DNA of 64,000 nucleotides. Origin: Aedes albopictus. Lineage: Eukaryota; Arthropoda; Insecta; Diptera; Culicidae. Position numbers and translations under genes: made by a program. Where the stretch lies: contig NC_085138.1 in NCBI RefSeq assembly GCF_035046485.1, positions 92,301,266 to 92,365,265 on the forward strand, given 5' to 3'. Shown here piece by piece: positions 46,801 to 56,989 of this stretch; within the stretch, counting starts at the first letter, position 1, and every line of letters starts with the position of its first letter. Under the pieces are notes generated by a model. That model had not been told where the DNA came from. It saw only the letters and a program-made list of their open reading frames with translations, and did no database searches.

Positions 46801-48738
46801 ATTAGATTCCCGGTAGTGTTGCGGGTTCAGCTAAGTGAAGCAACACCATTCATGCGATATATCAAATCGCGGTGATTAGGTAAAGGTGAATAAATAGCAA
46901 TAAAATATTCTCAGACCATAATTGGGACAACCGGTAGTGTCATGGTCCATGACTCATGGAATCAGATCCGGCTATCCCACCGGAAATTACGAAATATAAA
47001 AATGGACCAACCCCATACATACGACACATCAGATCGCAGATTTCTTGATAATCTAATGAACGGTTAGCAAGAAAATAGCCGTAGATCACATTAGAGACTA
47101 GCTGTTGTGTAGCAGAACCAACGTTCATGTGCAAAATTAAATCGTGGCTTTGTTTAATGGCCTGATAAACGTTAGGTATGAACAACAGTGACGAATCGGT
47201 CTAAGTTTACATATACGAAAGAGAACAAAATATAGACAAAACTAAAGCGATCTCACCAAATCGTACCATTTCAGATTCCTAAGGTGTAAATTTATAGCAG
47301 GATGGGTCAACGTTGAATGGAAAAATAAGAATTTGATCGCGTCAACAGAAGATGGCGGCTGTTTTAAGGAATTTTGAGCTCTAAAACTATGTAAAATAAG
47401 TGTGTTTGGTATGGGAAATATGTTCGGAGTCCACCAGAGTATCCAAGATAGCGGTCCAAAATCCAAGATAATGGCCCAGTATTCAAGTAAGTGCTTATTT
47501 TATAGGATTTTTAATTCTTGCATTATGGGCATATTTTGTATGGAAATATGTTCAGAATTCAAAATTTGTAATCAGAAAACCCAAGCTGTCCGCTGTTTCA
47601 CAAGGTCTGCAATATGACTATAGTTTGAATAGGGAAGAATGCCGGTCTTCGTCCAAAACTGGTAACCAGAAAATCATAAACGACATGCCAAAATTCAATA
47701 CGGCGACTATTTTATGTAATTTTAGGTCCAAAAATGAATACCAGGACATCCAAGATGGTGTCTCAATGTTCAAGATGGCGGTTAGTTTAGTTATGGTAGA
47801 TATCCGGAGTCATAAAATAATGACCGGAAAATCTAAAATGACGTTTCAAAATTTTGCGGCTTCATGACACTTATATGTTTTGAATATTGTTTTATAATTT
47901 CTGAATATTGGATGTTATGCTAATATAAAATGCATCCATATTGAGTAGATTTAGCAAGCAGTTTTCATTTTGTATTTATGTCAATGTCGTCAACATGTCG
48001 CTTGAGTTTTGTTGAAAGGATATTTTAAAGCACGAGAAAGGCACCATCACCGCTAGGTGGATTAATTAGGGTTTTTATTATTATATTCACTTGTTATCTT
48101 GCATTAGTTTTTCACCAGTCTATGGGAAATTATTCTTCAATAAATTATGCTGATCTCATACAAAGTGTATTCTTGCAGGTTATTGTTTTCAACAAAATTA
48201 TAATTAACAAATTACAAATACACAGGATTTTTATGAAAACTAGCAATATGTTAAATGAAAGCTTTGAATTTATATATTGTGGGAAAATGCAAGAACCGGA
48301 CAGCCAAAATAACTAGTTAATGCCAAAACTGATTAACTTAGTAGATATATCATTTTTGTCCTTTTTACATCATAACCATCAAGTACTTCGGAGCTAATTT
48401 ATTCGACTGATTAAGAGATATTATACAAAGTGCATCTCGCTGATTTTCTTATCCATTTGTTAATCGATTCAAGATTATTTCGCAGTTAACAAAAGATACA
48501 ATATTCCGGAATATGGAAGCTATTTTTTTAACATTCCATATAAGATTCTAGGAGGTGTCTGGCATTTCTGGTAAGTCCATGGTCTGATGCTATTTTGGGA
48601 ACCAATTCACTAGACGTCAAATCCACAATATTTTCTAGAACTTTTGGTCAATCACACAAAATAAATTTGCTTAATACGCATAATACAACAATATTTTTGA
48701 TAAGTGTAAGAAGGGTTCTGTTCACCATAGGTGGATTA
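43801..48738 (+). mobile_element. Outer repeat-rich element (ends ACCCTTCTTACAC .. TAGGTGGATTAA)
   Basis: The left end is a palindrome (ACCCTTCTTA .. TAAGAAGGGT) and GTGTAAGAAGGGT near 48704-48716 is its inverse. The right end is CACCATAGGTGG, a small stem-loop, then ATTAA. Near the left is a GT/GTAT microsatellite (43924-43975), then four units of about 180 bp (43995-44690) with GCCGTCTGTCAACCGATTT and ACCAAATGAAAGCTACAACA. The 3.4-kb element at 44700-48066 is nested within. No transposase or Rep-helicase frame was seen. Confidence 0.65.
44700..48066 (+). mobile_element. Inner repeat-rich element (ends TGCCTTTCTCGTACAC .. GCTAGGTGG)
   Basis: Same plan as the outer element: palindromic left end CCTTTCTCGTACACTAAGTG.., a GTAT microsatellite (44832-44880), about five tandem units of 151 bp (45060-45840, ACCGGTAGTGTTCCGGAACC), a less repetitive middle, a mirrored GCACGAGAAAGGCA and the terminal stem-loop CACCGCTAGGTG. 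The reverse copy is at 20716-27149. Short plus-strand frames (such as 47402-47617) are mirrored there with changes that are not coding-like. The layout recalls Helentron-related non-autonomous elements, but this is inference only. Confidence 0.72.
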
Positions 48739-48844
48739 AATCAGGTTTTGAGAGAAATTTCGAGATGAATTCATGGGAAAATTCCGAAAGAGTCTTTCCT
48801 GGGTGAATTCCTGAAGGATTCCCTGGAGAAATGTATGAAAGCAC

Positions 48845-48897
48845 TTTTAGCATGTAAGTATCTAGATGTTTATAGTAAGTCACCGTGACTTCTGCAT
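48845..48897. mobile_element. Left part of a CCCAAG-type foldback MITE relic
   Basis: TAGTAAGTCACCGTGACTTC matches the inner part of the MITE at 3876-4053. The right part (53085-53144), ending GTGTGTTGCTTGG, lies beyond the LINE inserted at 48898-53084. The left terminus is missing. Confidence 0.65.
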
Positions 48898-49014
48898 TTT
48901 TTTTTTCCTCCCCTGTTGGGGAAATTAAGCCACTGCGTCCAATAGGCTGAACTTTTGTGGCATGTCCCGTTTTGATATTCGCATCTAGCCAGCTAATTAC
49001 CATGTGTCAAGTAA

Positions 49015-49434
49015 TCAGCTACTGCCACGACGCGTCGTCTCCCAGTCAGGTGCAATGGAATTGATAAACTCCAAGACCTTCCCAGGTTTTGCAGACCAGA
49101 TCTCACTGGGTTGCAAGCAACCACTATTTAGAAATCTTTGCCTGCGCGTGTATAAAGCACCACAACTGCAAAGCAGATGTTCCGAGGTTTCACGTTCCGT
49201 ATTACAGAAACGACAGATATCACTCTGAATATGGCCAATATTTTTCAAGTGATACCTGCTCGGGCAGTGTCCAGTTACTAGGCCAGTGTATGTACATAGA
49301 GCTCTCTTGTTGAGCTCTAAGAGCTTTTTGGTTTTATAAGCATTTGGTGTTATAAATCGTTTTGACTGATTGCAATTTTTGACGTCCATCCAATTGGATA
49401 TCACCCTCTGCTCAGCCCAGCGTTTCAGGTCCAT
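49015..49434 (-). CDS. C-terminal part of the LOA/Lian-like ORF, shifted frame (139 aa)
   Basis: Begins MDLKRWAEQRVISNWMDVKN, a sequence of the type that follows RNase H in LINE polyproteins, and contains a zinc-binding motif CRFCNTERETSEHLLC. Its ATG (49434) overlaps the stop of the 1085-aa frame by 10 nt (ATGGACCTGA). Either a single-base indel in the AAAA run split one protein, or the two frames are expressed separately. I favour the indel, because the domain order is that of one continuous LINE ORF. Confidence 0.75.
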   Translation of the reverse strand: MDLKRWAEQRVISNWMDVKNCNQSKRFITPNAYKTKKLLELNKRALCTYTGLVTGHCPSRYHLKNIGHIQSDICRFCNTERETSEHLLCSCGALYTRRQRFLNSGCLQPSEIWSAKPGKVLEFINSIAPDWETTRRGSS

Positions 49435-52400
49435 TTTAATTGTACAGTTTGATATACCACAGAATGGTTCTGGGCAAACTGTAAATTGGAACCACTTTTA
49501 GCAAGCTCGTCTGCCATTTCATTTCCTTCAATGCCACAGTGACCTGAAACCCAGTATAAGTTTACTGAATTCCCTTGGCACAGCCTGCGCAGTGAAAGAA
49601 TGCATTCCCAGACAAGCTTTGAAGTACATTTGTAAGCGCACAATGCTTTTAGTGCAGCTTGACTATCTGAGAAAATACAAATATTTGCATACCTGTATTT
49701 TCTCTCAAGGCAGATATTTGCGCATTTTAAAATAGCAAGAATCTCTGCTTGAAACACCGTAGGATAGTGTCCCATCGCCACTGAAATTTGTATTCCAGGG
49801 CCGTAGATTCCTGCTCCCGTTTTTATTCCAACTTTTGAGCCATCTGTAAAGAATTTGATTGACTCTTGACGAACAGTGGGACCTCCGACTTCCCAATCTG
49901 CACGAGTTGTTTCGTGCAACTTGTAAGGAACATCATGGTTCTCCACAGGTTTCATCCAGTCTTTAATCATTTTCATTACTGGCCTATTTTGGAAGTATTG
50001 TGAAATGCTCAGGTGACCTACAAGATCACCTGGCATAAACTTTTCAACTCGTTCAAGTCTCAGCAATTCCTTTTCTGCTTCTAATTGCACGTACTCGTGC
50101 AAAGGTAGTAGATTGAGAATCGCATCTAAAGCTTTTGATGGAGTGCTTCGCATCGCTCCTGTAACAGCAATGGACGCAAGACGTTGGATTTTCGCAAGCT
50201 TCGATTGTGTGGTAGCCTCTTTTGTTTTTGGCCACCAGACAAACGAAGCATACGTCACTTTTGGGCGGATTATGGCAGTATAAATCCACATTATCATTTT
50301 TGGTTTCAAGCCCCACTTCCTGCCAATAGTTTTGGAGCATAACCAGAACGCACTTGTTGCCTTACCGATCACGGACTCAATTTGAGCATTCCAGTTCAGT
50401 TTAGCATCCAGTATCAAACCTAAGTATTTGACTCGATCACTAGGATGAATTTGTATCCCTCCAAGCCGAAAAGCTTTAAGGTTGATCTTCCTTCTCCTAG
50501 TGAAAGGGACAATTACGACTTTTGACGGGTTGATGCTAAGGCCCTCCTTAATACACCATGAATGTGTATAGTTTAGGGCCCTTTGCATTCTCTCCGAAAC
50601 AGTTTCGTCATACTTTCCTCTCACTATTATGACTATATCGTCTGCAAAGCCCACAACTTCGAAACCTTTTTCCTTCAAGCTTCTTAGAAGATCGTCTACA
50701 ACTAAGGACCACATTAGTGGTGAGAGGACTCCTCCTTGAGGGCAACCTTTCGTTGCCCTTACTGTTATAGAAGAACTTCCCAGTTCAGAGGTGATTTCTC
50801 TTTTTGCAAGCACAGTATCAATCCAATGTATGATACGTTGGTCGAAGTTTTTGTTCTCCATGGCACGCTTCATAGATGAATAGGAGGCATTATCAAATGC
50901 TCCTTCTATGTCTAAAAAGGCGCATAGAGCTATTTCTTTTGTTGAAAACGTTTTTTCCACCTTTGTTACTAGCGAATGAAGGGCCATAACCGTTGACTTA
51001 CCAGATTGATAAGCAAACTGGAAGTCAGACAGGGGATGCTCTTTTATGTAAGAAGAATTAATAAAATCCTTCAAAACCTTTTCCATAGTCTTCAACAAAA
51101 CTGAAGAAAGACTAATTGGCCTGTATGCTTTGGGATGCGTCTTGTCTCGCTTCCCCTTTTTGGGTATAAAGATAACTTTTACAAGTCTCCATTTTGATGG
51201 AACGTAATTCAATCTTAAACTAGCCTTGAACATCTCAATTAGTGATGGAACCAACACCGCTTCTCCGTTTTGAATCAGTGCTGGAAATATACCATCAACT
51301 CCTGCAGATTTAAAAGGCTGAAAAGATCTAATTGCATTTTCCACTCTGGCCTTCGTGAAGATTTCATCAGCTAAATCTGAGGCGGTGTTTATTGTACTAG
51401 TTGACTCCGAAGAGTTTATACTAGAACATCCTTCACCTTCCAGAGATATAGTATCATTGGAATCCACACTTAGAACCGAACCCGGAAAATGGGTTTCCAT
51501 CATTAAATCCAAAGTTTCACGAGGAGTTTTGGTAAAAGCTTCATCGTCACGCTTCAGATTTCCCAATTCATTTGCATGATCTTTTGCAAGCGTTTTTTGT
51601 AGTCTAGCAACTACAGGAGTACTGTTTATGTTTTCACATGTCAGCATCCAAGACTTTCTTTTAGATTTTCGTATTTCGTTGTTGTACTCAGTCAGGGCTT
51701 TCTTGTACTGAGTCCAATCTCCCGTTTGTTTCGCTCTATTGAACATTTTACGAGAAAATTTTCTAAGGCGATCCAGTTTTAAGTTCCACCATGGCACGTC
51801 TCTAGTAGAAGACGATTGTATGGTGGGACAACTTCCGTTAAAGGAATTGATGATACTTTCATTTACCCTTTGAGAAAATGATTCCAACTTTTGGGTTGAA
51901 TCAATAGTTTCTCCCATTGTAAATGAATGCGTATTCAACAATTCTACATATTGATCCCAGTTTGTCCTCCTGGGATTTCTAAATGCGGTTCTAGAATAAT
52001 CTCCACCACTCCAATTGAAGATTATGTGTTTATGATCAGATAGAGAAATCTCATCTGACACGTGCCAGTTTGTGATCTTGTCAAAGATTGCAGCATTGCA
52101 CAGTGTTAGATCCAGGACCTCTTGTCTGATTACATTTGAGAAAGTAGGTTTATCACCATTATTGCAAATGTCTATATTGTTGGAAGACAGATACTCTAAT
52201 AGTGACTCACCTCGACTGTTAATATCCGTACTACCCCAAATCGTGTGATGCGCATTGGCGTCACAGCCAATGATAAACGATTTGTTGTTTTCTTTACAGA
52301 ATTGGACAAATGATGCGATCTCAGGAGGAGGTGCCTCAGGAACATCACCAGGAAAGTAAGCTGAAGCCACAGCGATCTCAGTTTTACCTCTAGTGGTTGG

Positions 52401-52682
52401 TACCTCTACCATGATCGCAACAATGTCCTTTCTGATAAACTCTGTAATAGGATAGCATTTTAACGTTTTGCGTACTAAGACAGCGGTTCTGGGCGAATCT
52501 TGTTGCTCATCATAAAATAGTTTACTATTTTGTGTCAGAACTCCAAGAATCTTTCGTTTATTGGACCATGGCTCTTGAATGAGCGCCACTTCCAGTCCTT
52601 CTTTTTTAAACCTTCGACTCAACACAGCAGAAGCACCTTTTGCGTGATGAAGGTTTACCTGTACGAACTTAATTCCTGCCAT
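49425..52682 (-). CDS. LOA/Lian-like LINE ORF: endonuclease, reverse transcriptase, RNase H (1085 aa)
   Basis: Multi-domain replication protein of a non-LTR retrotransposon. The start MAGIKFVQVNLHH at 52682 is at the beginning of the endonuclease. The endonuclease occupies about residues 1-225 (IQEPW near 37, GCDANAHHTIWGS near 140, SDHKHIIFNW near 213). Reverse transcriptase follows at about 480-780 (YRPISLSSVLLKTMEK, FLDIEGAFDN near 589, GCPQGGVLSPLMW near 648, GFADDIVII near 680). RNase H is at about 940-1075 (FFTDGSKVG, FSDSQAALKA near 1003, YWVSGHCGIEGNEMADELAK near 1045). All catalytic signatures are present, so it may have been active recently. The frame ends QLKWT-stop, and the remaining C-terminus follows in another frame with a 10-nt overlap. 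Confidence 0.9.
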   Translation of the reverse strand: MAGIKFVQVNLHHAKGASAVLSRRFKKEGLEVALIQEPWSNKRKILGVLTQNSKLFYDEQQDSPRTAVLVRKTLKCYPITEFIRKDIVAIMVEVPTTRGKTEIAVASAYFPGDVPEAPPPEIASFVQFCKENNKSFIIGCDANAHHTIWGSTDINSRGESLLEYLSSNNIDICNNGDKPTFSNVIRQEVLDLTLCNAAIFDKITNWHVSDEISLSDHKHIIFNWSGGDYSRTAFRNPRRTNWDQYVELLNTHSFTMGETIDSTQKLESFSQRVNESIINSFNGSCPTIQSSSTRDVPWWNLKLDRLRKFSRKMFNRAKQTGDWTQYKKALTEYNNEIRKSKRKSWMLTCENINSTPVVARLQKTLAKDHANELGNLKRDDEAFTKTPRETLDLMMETHFPGSVLSVDSNDTISLEGEGCSSINSSESTSTINTASDLADEIFTKARVENAIRSFQPFKSAGVDGIFPALIQNGEAVLVPSLIEMFKASLRLNYVPSKWRLVKVIFIPKKGKRDKTHPKAYRPISLSSVLLKTMEKVLKDFINSSYIKEHPLSDFQFAYQSGKSTVMALHSLVTKVEKTFSTKEIALCAFLDIEGAFDNASYSSMKRAMENKNFDQRIIHWIDTVLAKREITSELGSSSITVRATKGCPQGGVLSPLMWSLVVDDLLRSLKEKGFEVVGFADDIVIIVRGKYDETVSERMQRALNYTHSWCIKEGLSINPSKVVIVPFTRRRKINLKAFRLGGIQIHPSDRVKYLGLILDAKLNWNAQIESVIGKATSAFWLCSKTIGRKWGLKPKMIMWIYTAIIRPKVTYASFVWWPKTKEATTQSKLAKIQRLASIAVTGAMRSTPSKALDAILNLLPLHEYVQLEAEKELLRLERVEKFMPGDLVGHLSISQYFQNRPVMKMIKDWMKPVENHDVPYKLHETTRADWEVGGPTVRQESIKFFTDGSKVGIKTGAGIYGPGIQISVAMGHYPTVFQAEILAILKCANICLERKYRYANICIFSDSQAALKALCAYKCTSKLVWECILSLRRLCQGNSVNLYWVSGHCGIEGNEMADELAKSGSNLQFAQNHSVVYQTVQLKWT

Positions 52683-53084
52683 AAAAAAAATTTCATTTAC
52701 CCACTTTTATTAAGCCTCGGAATTGAGACGTAAGAAAAGTGGCCGATTATCCCGGAGACAAATAAGGTCCACTGCGTCATTGCTCCGTTTAACACAGTAA
52801 GGGCAACATACTGTGGAGGGTGCCCTGGTACTCCACAGGCTCCGTTCACGGTTAAGTTTTTATTAGACCCCCATAACCATTCATTCCTAGGCACGGTACG
52901 CTTAACACCATAAATTAGGGGTCGCTTGTTTGGTGGACTTTTACCACCGGATTAGGCAATCCGTAGTGATATTCTTAGCCAGTTGAGGTAACTGCTACCG
53001 CCACTACACGGCTATCTAGGCTGATCGGGAATAGAAATTAATATTGATGATCAACTTCTTTAGAGCCCGAACAGCCGAACAGCC
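52683..53084 (-). promoter_or_regulatory. 5' UTR / likely internal promoter of the LOA-clade LINE
   Basis: LINEs carry their promoter inside the transcribed 5' UTR. This 402-base stretch is conserved along its whole length with 10885-11300, the 5' end of an otherwise highly decayed relative. That fits the 5' UTR being retained across subfamilies. No specific initiator was assigned. Confidence 0.5.
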
Positions 53085-53144
53085 GACTTCTGCATAATCT
53101 AAAACCTGCCCTGCCGTGACTTTTCTGCGGCATGTGTGTTGCTT
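53085..53144. mobile_element. Right part of the CCCAAG-type MITE relic
   Basis: GACTTCTGCATAATCTAAAA then CCTGCC, GCCGTGACTTTTCTGCGG and GTGTGTTGCTTGG match the right arm of 3876-4053. See 48845-48897. Confidence 0.65.
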
Positions 53145-56100
53145 GGAAGATTCCCTGGAGGACTAATAGTCTCGCTTATTGAAAGAATTACTAATGGAAT
53201 CGCTGAGTAAACTTCTGAAGAAACTGCTGGAGGGGTTACTGAAAGAATCCTTGGATAATTTCCTGGTTCTTGTATGCATCTTTATTAAATTATCTTCCAA
53301 TACTATTCGCTGCATAAATTCCTCCAGAAATTGTTTAAATAATAAAAAAAATATCAAATAATCCTGGAGAAATTCGTGGGTACATCCCTGCAAAAGATGA
53401 CTGAAGAAATTCTGAAATTTCTGAAGGAACTTCTTACTATATTTTCAAAAAGAACCTGAGAGGAATTTCTGAAGATATCACTTGTAGAATTCCACGAGCA
53501 ATCCCTGGAAGACTACCAGGAAAAATGCCGTAAGAATTTCCGAAGGAATCCCTGGAGTATTATCTAAAACTATATCAAGAGGAATTATTGGATAAACTCT
53601 GGGAGGAGTCCTTCGAGAAATTTGTGAAGAAATCTCTTGAGGAATTCCTAGAAGAAATCCTATATAAATTTCATGAGAATTCTTCGGAGTAATTTCTTTA
53701 AAAAAACTGAAGGAATTATGGGAGGGATCCTTAGAAAAGTTTTTGAAGAAATCTCTTAAGGAATTACTTGAGAAAGTCTTCGAGGAATTACTGAAGGAAC
53801 TTCTGAAGAAATTCTTGGATTAATCCGTGAAGGAATTCCTGGAGGAATGTCTGAAGCAATTCCTGAAAAAATCTCTAGAGAGAATCCTGAAGAAATGCAT
53901 GGAGCAACTAATTCCTGGCGTAACCCCCTGAGGAATTCTTGAATGAGACCCAGTAGCAATTCCTGGATATATACCTGATGGAACTCTTGGAGCAACTCCT
54001 GGTGAAATATCCAGAGGAATTCTGGAAGGAACTTTTGAAGAAATTTCTAGAAAAATGCCTTGAGAAATTTCTGAAGGATTTCCTGGAAGAATCCTTGGAG
54101 GAATTTCTGGAGGATTTCCTGGATGAATTTTCGAAGAATTTTCCGGAAGAATCTCTGGAAAAATCTGAAATCTGCAAGATGTCCAGGAACATTTCCTGGA
54201 AGAATTCCTGAAGAAATTCCTGGAGTTATTCCCGGAGGAGTTCCTGGAGAAATTCCTTGATAAAATCCTGAAGGAATGCCTGGAGGAATTCCTAGAAGTA
54301 TTCCTGTGAGAAGTGTTGGAGGAATCCTTGAAGGAATTTCTGGATGAATCTCTAGAGAAATTCTTGAAAGAATTACTGGATAAATTTTTGGAGATATATC
54401 TAAAGGAAATCTGGAGAAATTTTCGAAGGAATTACTGAACTAATACCTAGTGGAATCCTTAGAGAAATTTGTGAGAAATCCCAGGAGGAATTCCTGAAGC
54501 AACTCCTAGAGGAATTTCTAGAGGAATTCCTGAAAGTATCCCTGCAAAAAATCCTGGAAGGATTTCTGAAGAAATCCCTAGAAGATTCTTAGAGGAATTT
54601 CTGAACGATTTCCTGGATGAATCTTTGAAGTATTTCTTGGAGGAATCTTCGAAGGATTTCCTGGAGGAATTCTTGAGAAACGCCCTGGAGAAATTCATGG
54701 AGAAATCCCAGGAGGAATCATTGAAACAATTCTTGAAATTTGGAGTAATTCCTGGAGAACTGCCTGAAGGAATTCCTAAAAAATCCTTAAGGTATTCCTG
54801 GAGACTTTCCTGCAAGAATTTTTGAAGAAATTCCTAAAGGATTTTCTGGAGAAATTCCTGGAGAAATTGCTGACATAATTTTTGAAGAATGTCCAGGAGC
54901 AATTTTTGTATCAACTCCTGAAGAAATTCCTGGGGCATTTCCTGGAGATTTTCCTGCAGGAGTTCCTGAAGCAATTCCTAGACTAAATCCTAGAGGAATT
55001 CCTGTAGATATTTCTGTGAGAATTTCTGGAGGAATATCTGGAAGATTACCTGGAGGAATCCCCTAGAGGAATTATTGAAATAGTTATTGGATGAATTTCT
55101 GGAATTTCTGAAATCGCTAAAGGAACTCCGGGAGATTTTTTTGTAAAAATCTTGAAAAGTTGCTGGAGGAATTTCTAGAGGAATTTCTGGAGGAATTCAT
55201 GAAGAAATCCTCAAGGGAATTTTTGAAAAATCCCTGGAGGAATCCTTAGAGAAATTCGTGCAGAAATCCCTGAAGAAGTTTCTGGAAGAATTCTCTTTGC
55301 AGAATTCCTGAAGGAATCGCTGCAGCAATTACTGGAGGAAAATCTGGAAGAATTCCTGAACGAATCCCTGGAAAAAATTCAAAGGGTCTTCCTAGAGATA
55401 ATCCTTGAAGAATTTTTGAAGGGATCGCTGAAGGATTTCATAGAGAAATTCTTGGATGAATTTATGGCAGAATTTATGGAGGAATTTCTAGATCAATTCC
55501 TGGTGAATTTTCTGGAGAATTTTCCTATATTTGAGGAATGCCTGCATGAAATCCTGGAGGAATATCAAGAGGGATCCCTGAAGGAATCGCTGAAAAGAAC
55601 CCTGGAAAATTTTCTTCATGAATCCAAGTTGGAATCCCTGGAAAATCCCTGAATAAATTCCTGGAAGAATGCCAAGGAGAATTCGTAGTGGAATTTTTGG
55701 AGGAACCCTTGAATAAATTCCTGGAGAAATCTTTGGAGCAATTCCTGTAGGAGTATCTGGAAAAACCCTTGGAGGAATCCCCTAGGGAAATTCCTGATGG
55801 AATTCTTGGAGGAATCCCTATAGCAGTTTCTGAAGAATCCCAAGGAATTCCCCTAAACAGTTCCTGAAGGAAGTACTGAATTTATACCTGGAGGAGTTCT
55901 TTAAAGAATTCAAGGAGAAATTCCTGAAGGAATCCTAAGAAAAGTTACTGGGGGAATTTTTAAAATAAGTTGTTCCAGAAAGAATCACAGAAGGAATTCC
56001 CGAGTGAAGCCTTGGAGAAATTCCTGAAGGAGTTCCTGGAAGATACCCTAGAGGAAAGCGTGTAGGGATTTCCTGAGGAATCTCTGGAGAAACTCCTGGA

Positions 56101-56702
56101 GGAATCTCTACAAGAATTCCTGGAAGCATTTCTGAAGGAATTCCTAGAGGAATATGATACAAAAAATAAGAGGCATTTCAGTAGGATTCCTTGGAGGAGT
56201 TTTTAGAGCAATCCCTGAAACAATCCCCGGAGAAAACACTGGAAGAATTCTTAGAGGAATTCCTGAACAAATTCGTTGAGAAATCCCATGATAAGTTCCT
56301 GAATAAATCACAGATGGAATTCTTGGAGAAATCCTGAAGTAATTCTAGAAAGAGTGGATGAACTTTTGGATGAATCCCTGTAGCAGTTCCTGAATGAATC
56401 CCTGCAGGCGTTCCTGTAGAAACCCCAGGATGAATCCTGGAAGCAATTCCAATAGGCATTCCAAAGGGAATCCATAAAAAGTTTTTGGAGAAAGTACTGG
56501 ATTAATTCCTGGAGGAATTTCTGAAACAATTCCAAGAGGAAGTCCTAAAGAAATTCTCAAAAGAGTTCCTGGGGAATTATTGGAGGAATTTTTAAAATTA
56601 TTCCTGCAGTTGTTACTGAAATAAACACAGAAGAAATAATCTCAGGATGAATTCCTGAAGAAATTCAATGAGGAATCTCATAAGCAATCCCATGAGGAAT
56701 TA
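53145..56702. repeat. Dense GAATTCCTGAAG array, 12-base-type period (3.5 kb)
   Basis: Long array of variants of GGAATTCCTGGA and GAAATTCCTGAA. Spacing between ATTCCTG words is mostly 12, often 15, sometimes 9, that is multiples of three. Because of this, open frames of 60-120 codons occur on both strands (LEEFLKKFLE-type on plus, SSRNSSRN-type on minus). They have no recognisable start context and shift in register, so I do not treat them as genes. Units are strongly diverged, pointing to an old array. Confidence 0.85.
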
Positions 56703-56879
56703 TTTTTTTTATCTGTATTAACGAGATTTTTAGCCCTTGGCTAGTTCATCTCGGAACCCACGCTTTACTTCCCTTCCGAAGGAAGAACTCACATTGTGTG
56801 TGTTTTTTCGGGAGTGGTATTTGATCCCAGGTCCTCGGGGTGAAATGCCTGTGCTTTAACTAACCATCACACCAGGTCC
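56703..56879 (-). mobile_element. tRNA-derived SINE (177 bp)
   Basis: On the minus strand the head reads GGACCTGGTGTGATGGTTAG (A box region) and GGACCTGGGATCAAATACCA (B box region). The body follows with GTGAGTTCTTCCTTCGGAAG and GAGATGAACTAGCCAAGG, and it ends in an A-rich tail (T-run at 56703). GAGGAATTA flanks both sides (56694-56702, 56880-56888), though this word is common in the host array. I recognise the type as a mosquito SINE but do not name it. Confidence 0.72.
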
Positions 56880-56989
56880 GAGGAATTACTTAGGAAATCC
56901 CCGGAAAGTTTTCTCAACAATTCTTGAAACAATTTCTGTAGGAATGCCTAGAAGAAAAAAAATTATATCCATGTTTCCAGTGATCTGTA
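56880..56989. repeat. End of the GAATTCC array
   Basis: A short continuation of the array to about 56955, then the edge of the satellite-like element. Confidence 0.5.

Larger units (their letters stand above)
48898..53084 (-). mobile_element. LOA-clade (Lian-like) LINE, full length, 11-bp TSD
   Basis: Bounded by GACTTCTGCAT on both sides (48887-48897 and 53085-53095). The 3' end carries an A-tail (T-run at 48898) and a short 3' UTR. The 5' UTR (52683-53084) contains no ORF, so no Gag-like ORF1 is present. The coding part is open except for one shift at 49425-49434. Taken together with a good target duplication this is the youngest-looking LINE in the window. Lian was described from Aedes aegypti; I assign it from motifs, not from a search. 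Confidence 0.85.

Noticed and set aside
53756..56560. Many open frames of 70-118 codons with LEEF/LKKF or SSRN-type composition on both strands
   Set aside because: They follow from a tandem DNA word with spacing in multiples of three; no start context, no domain, and the register shifts. Treated as repeat.
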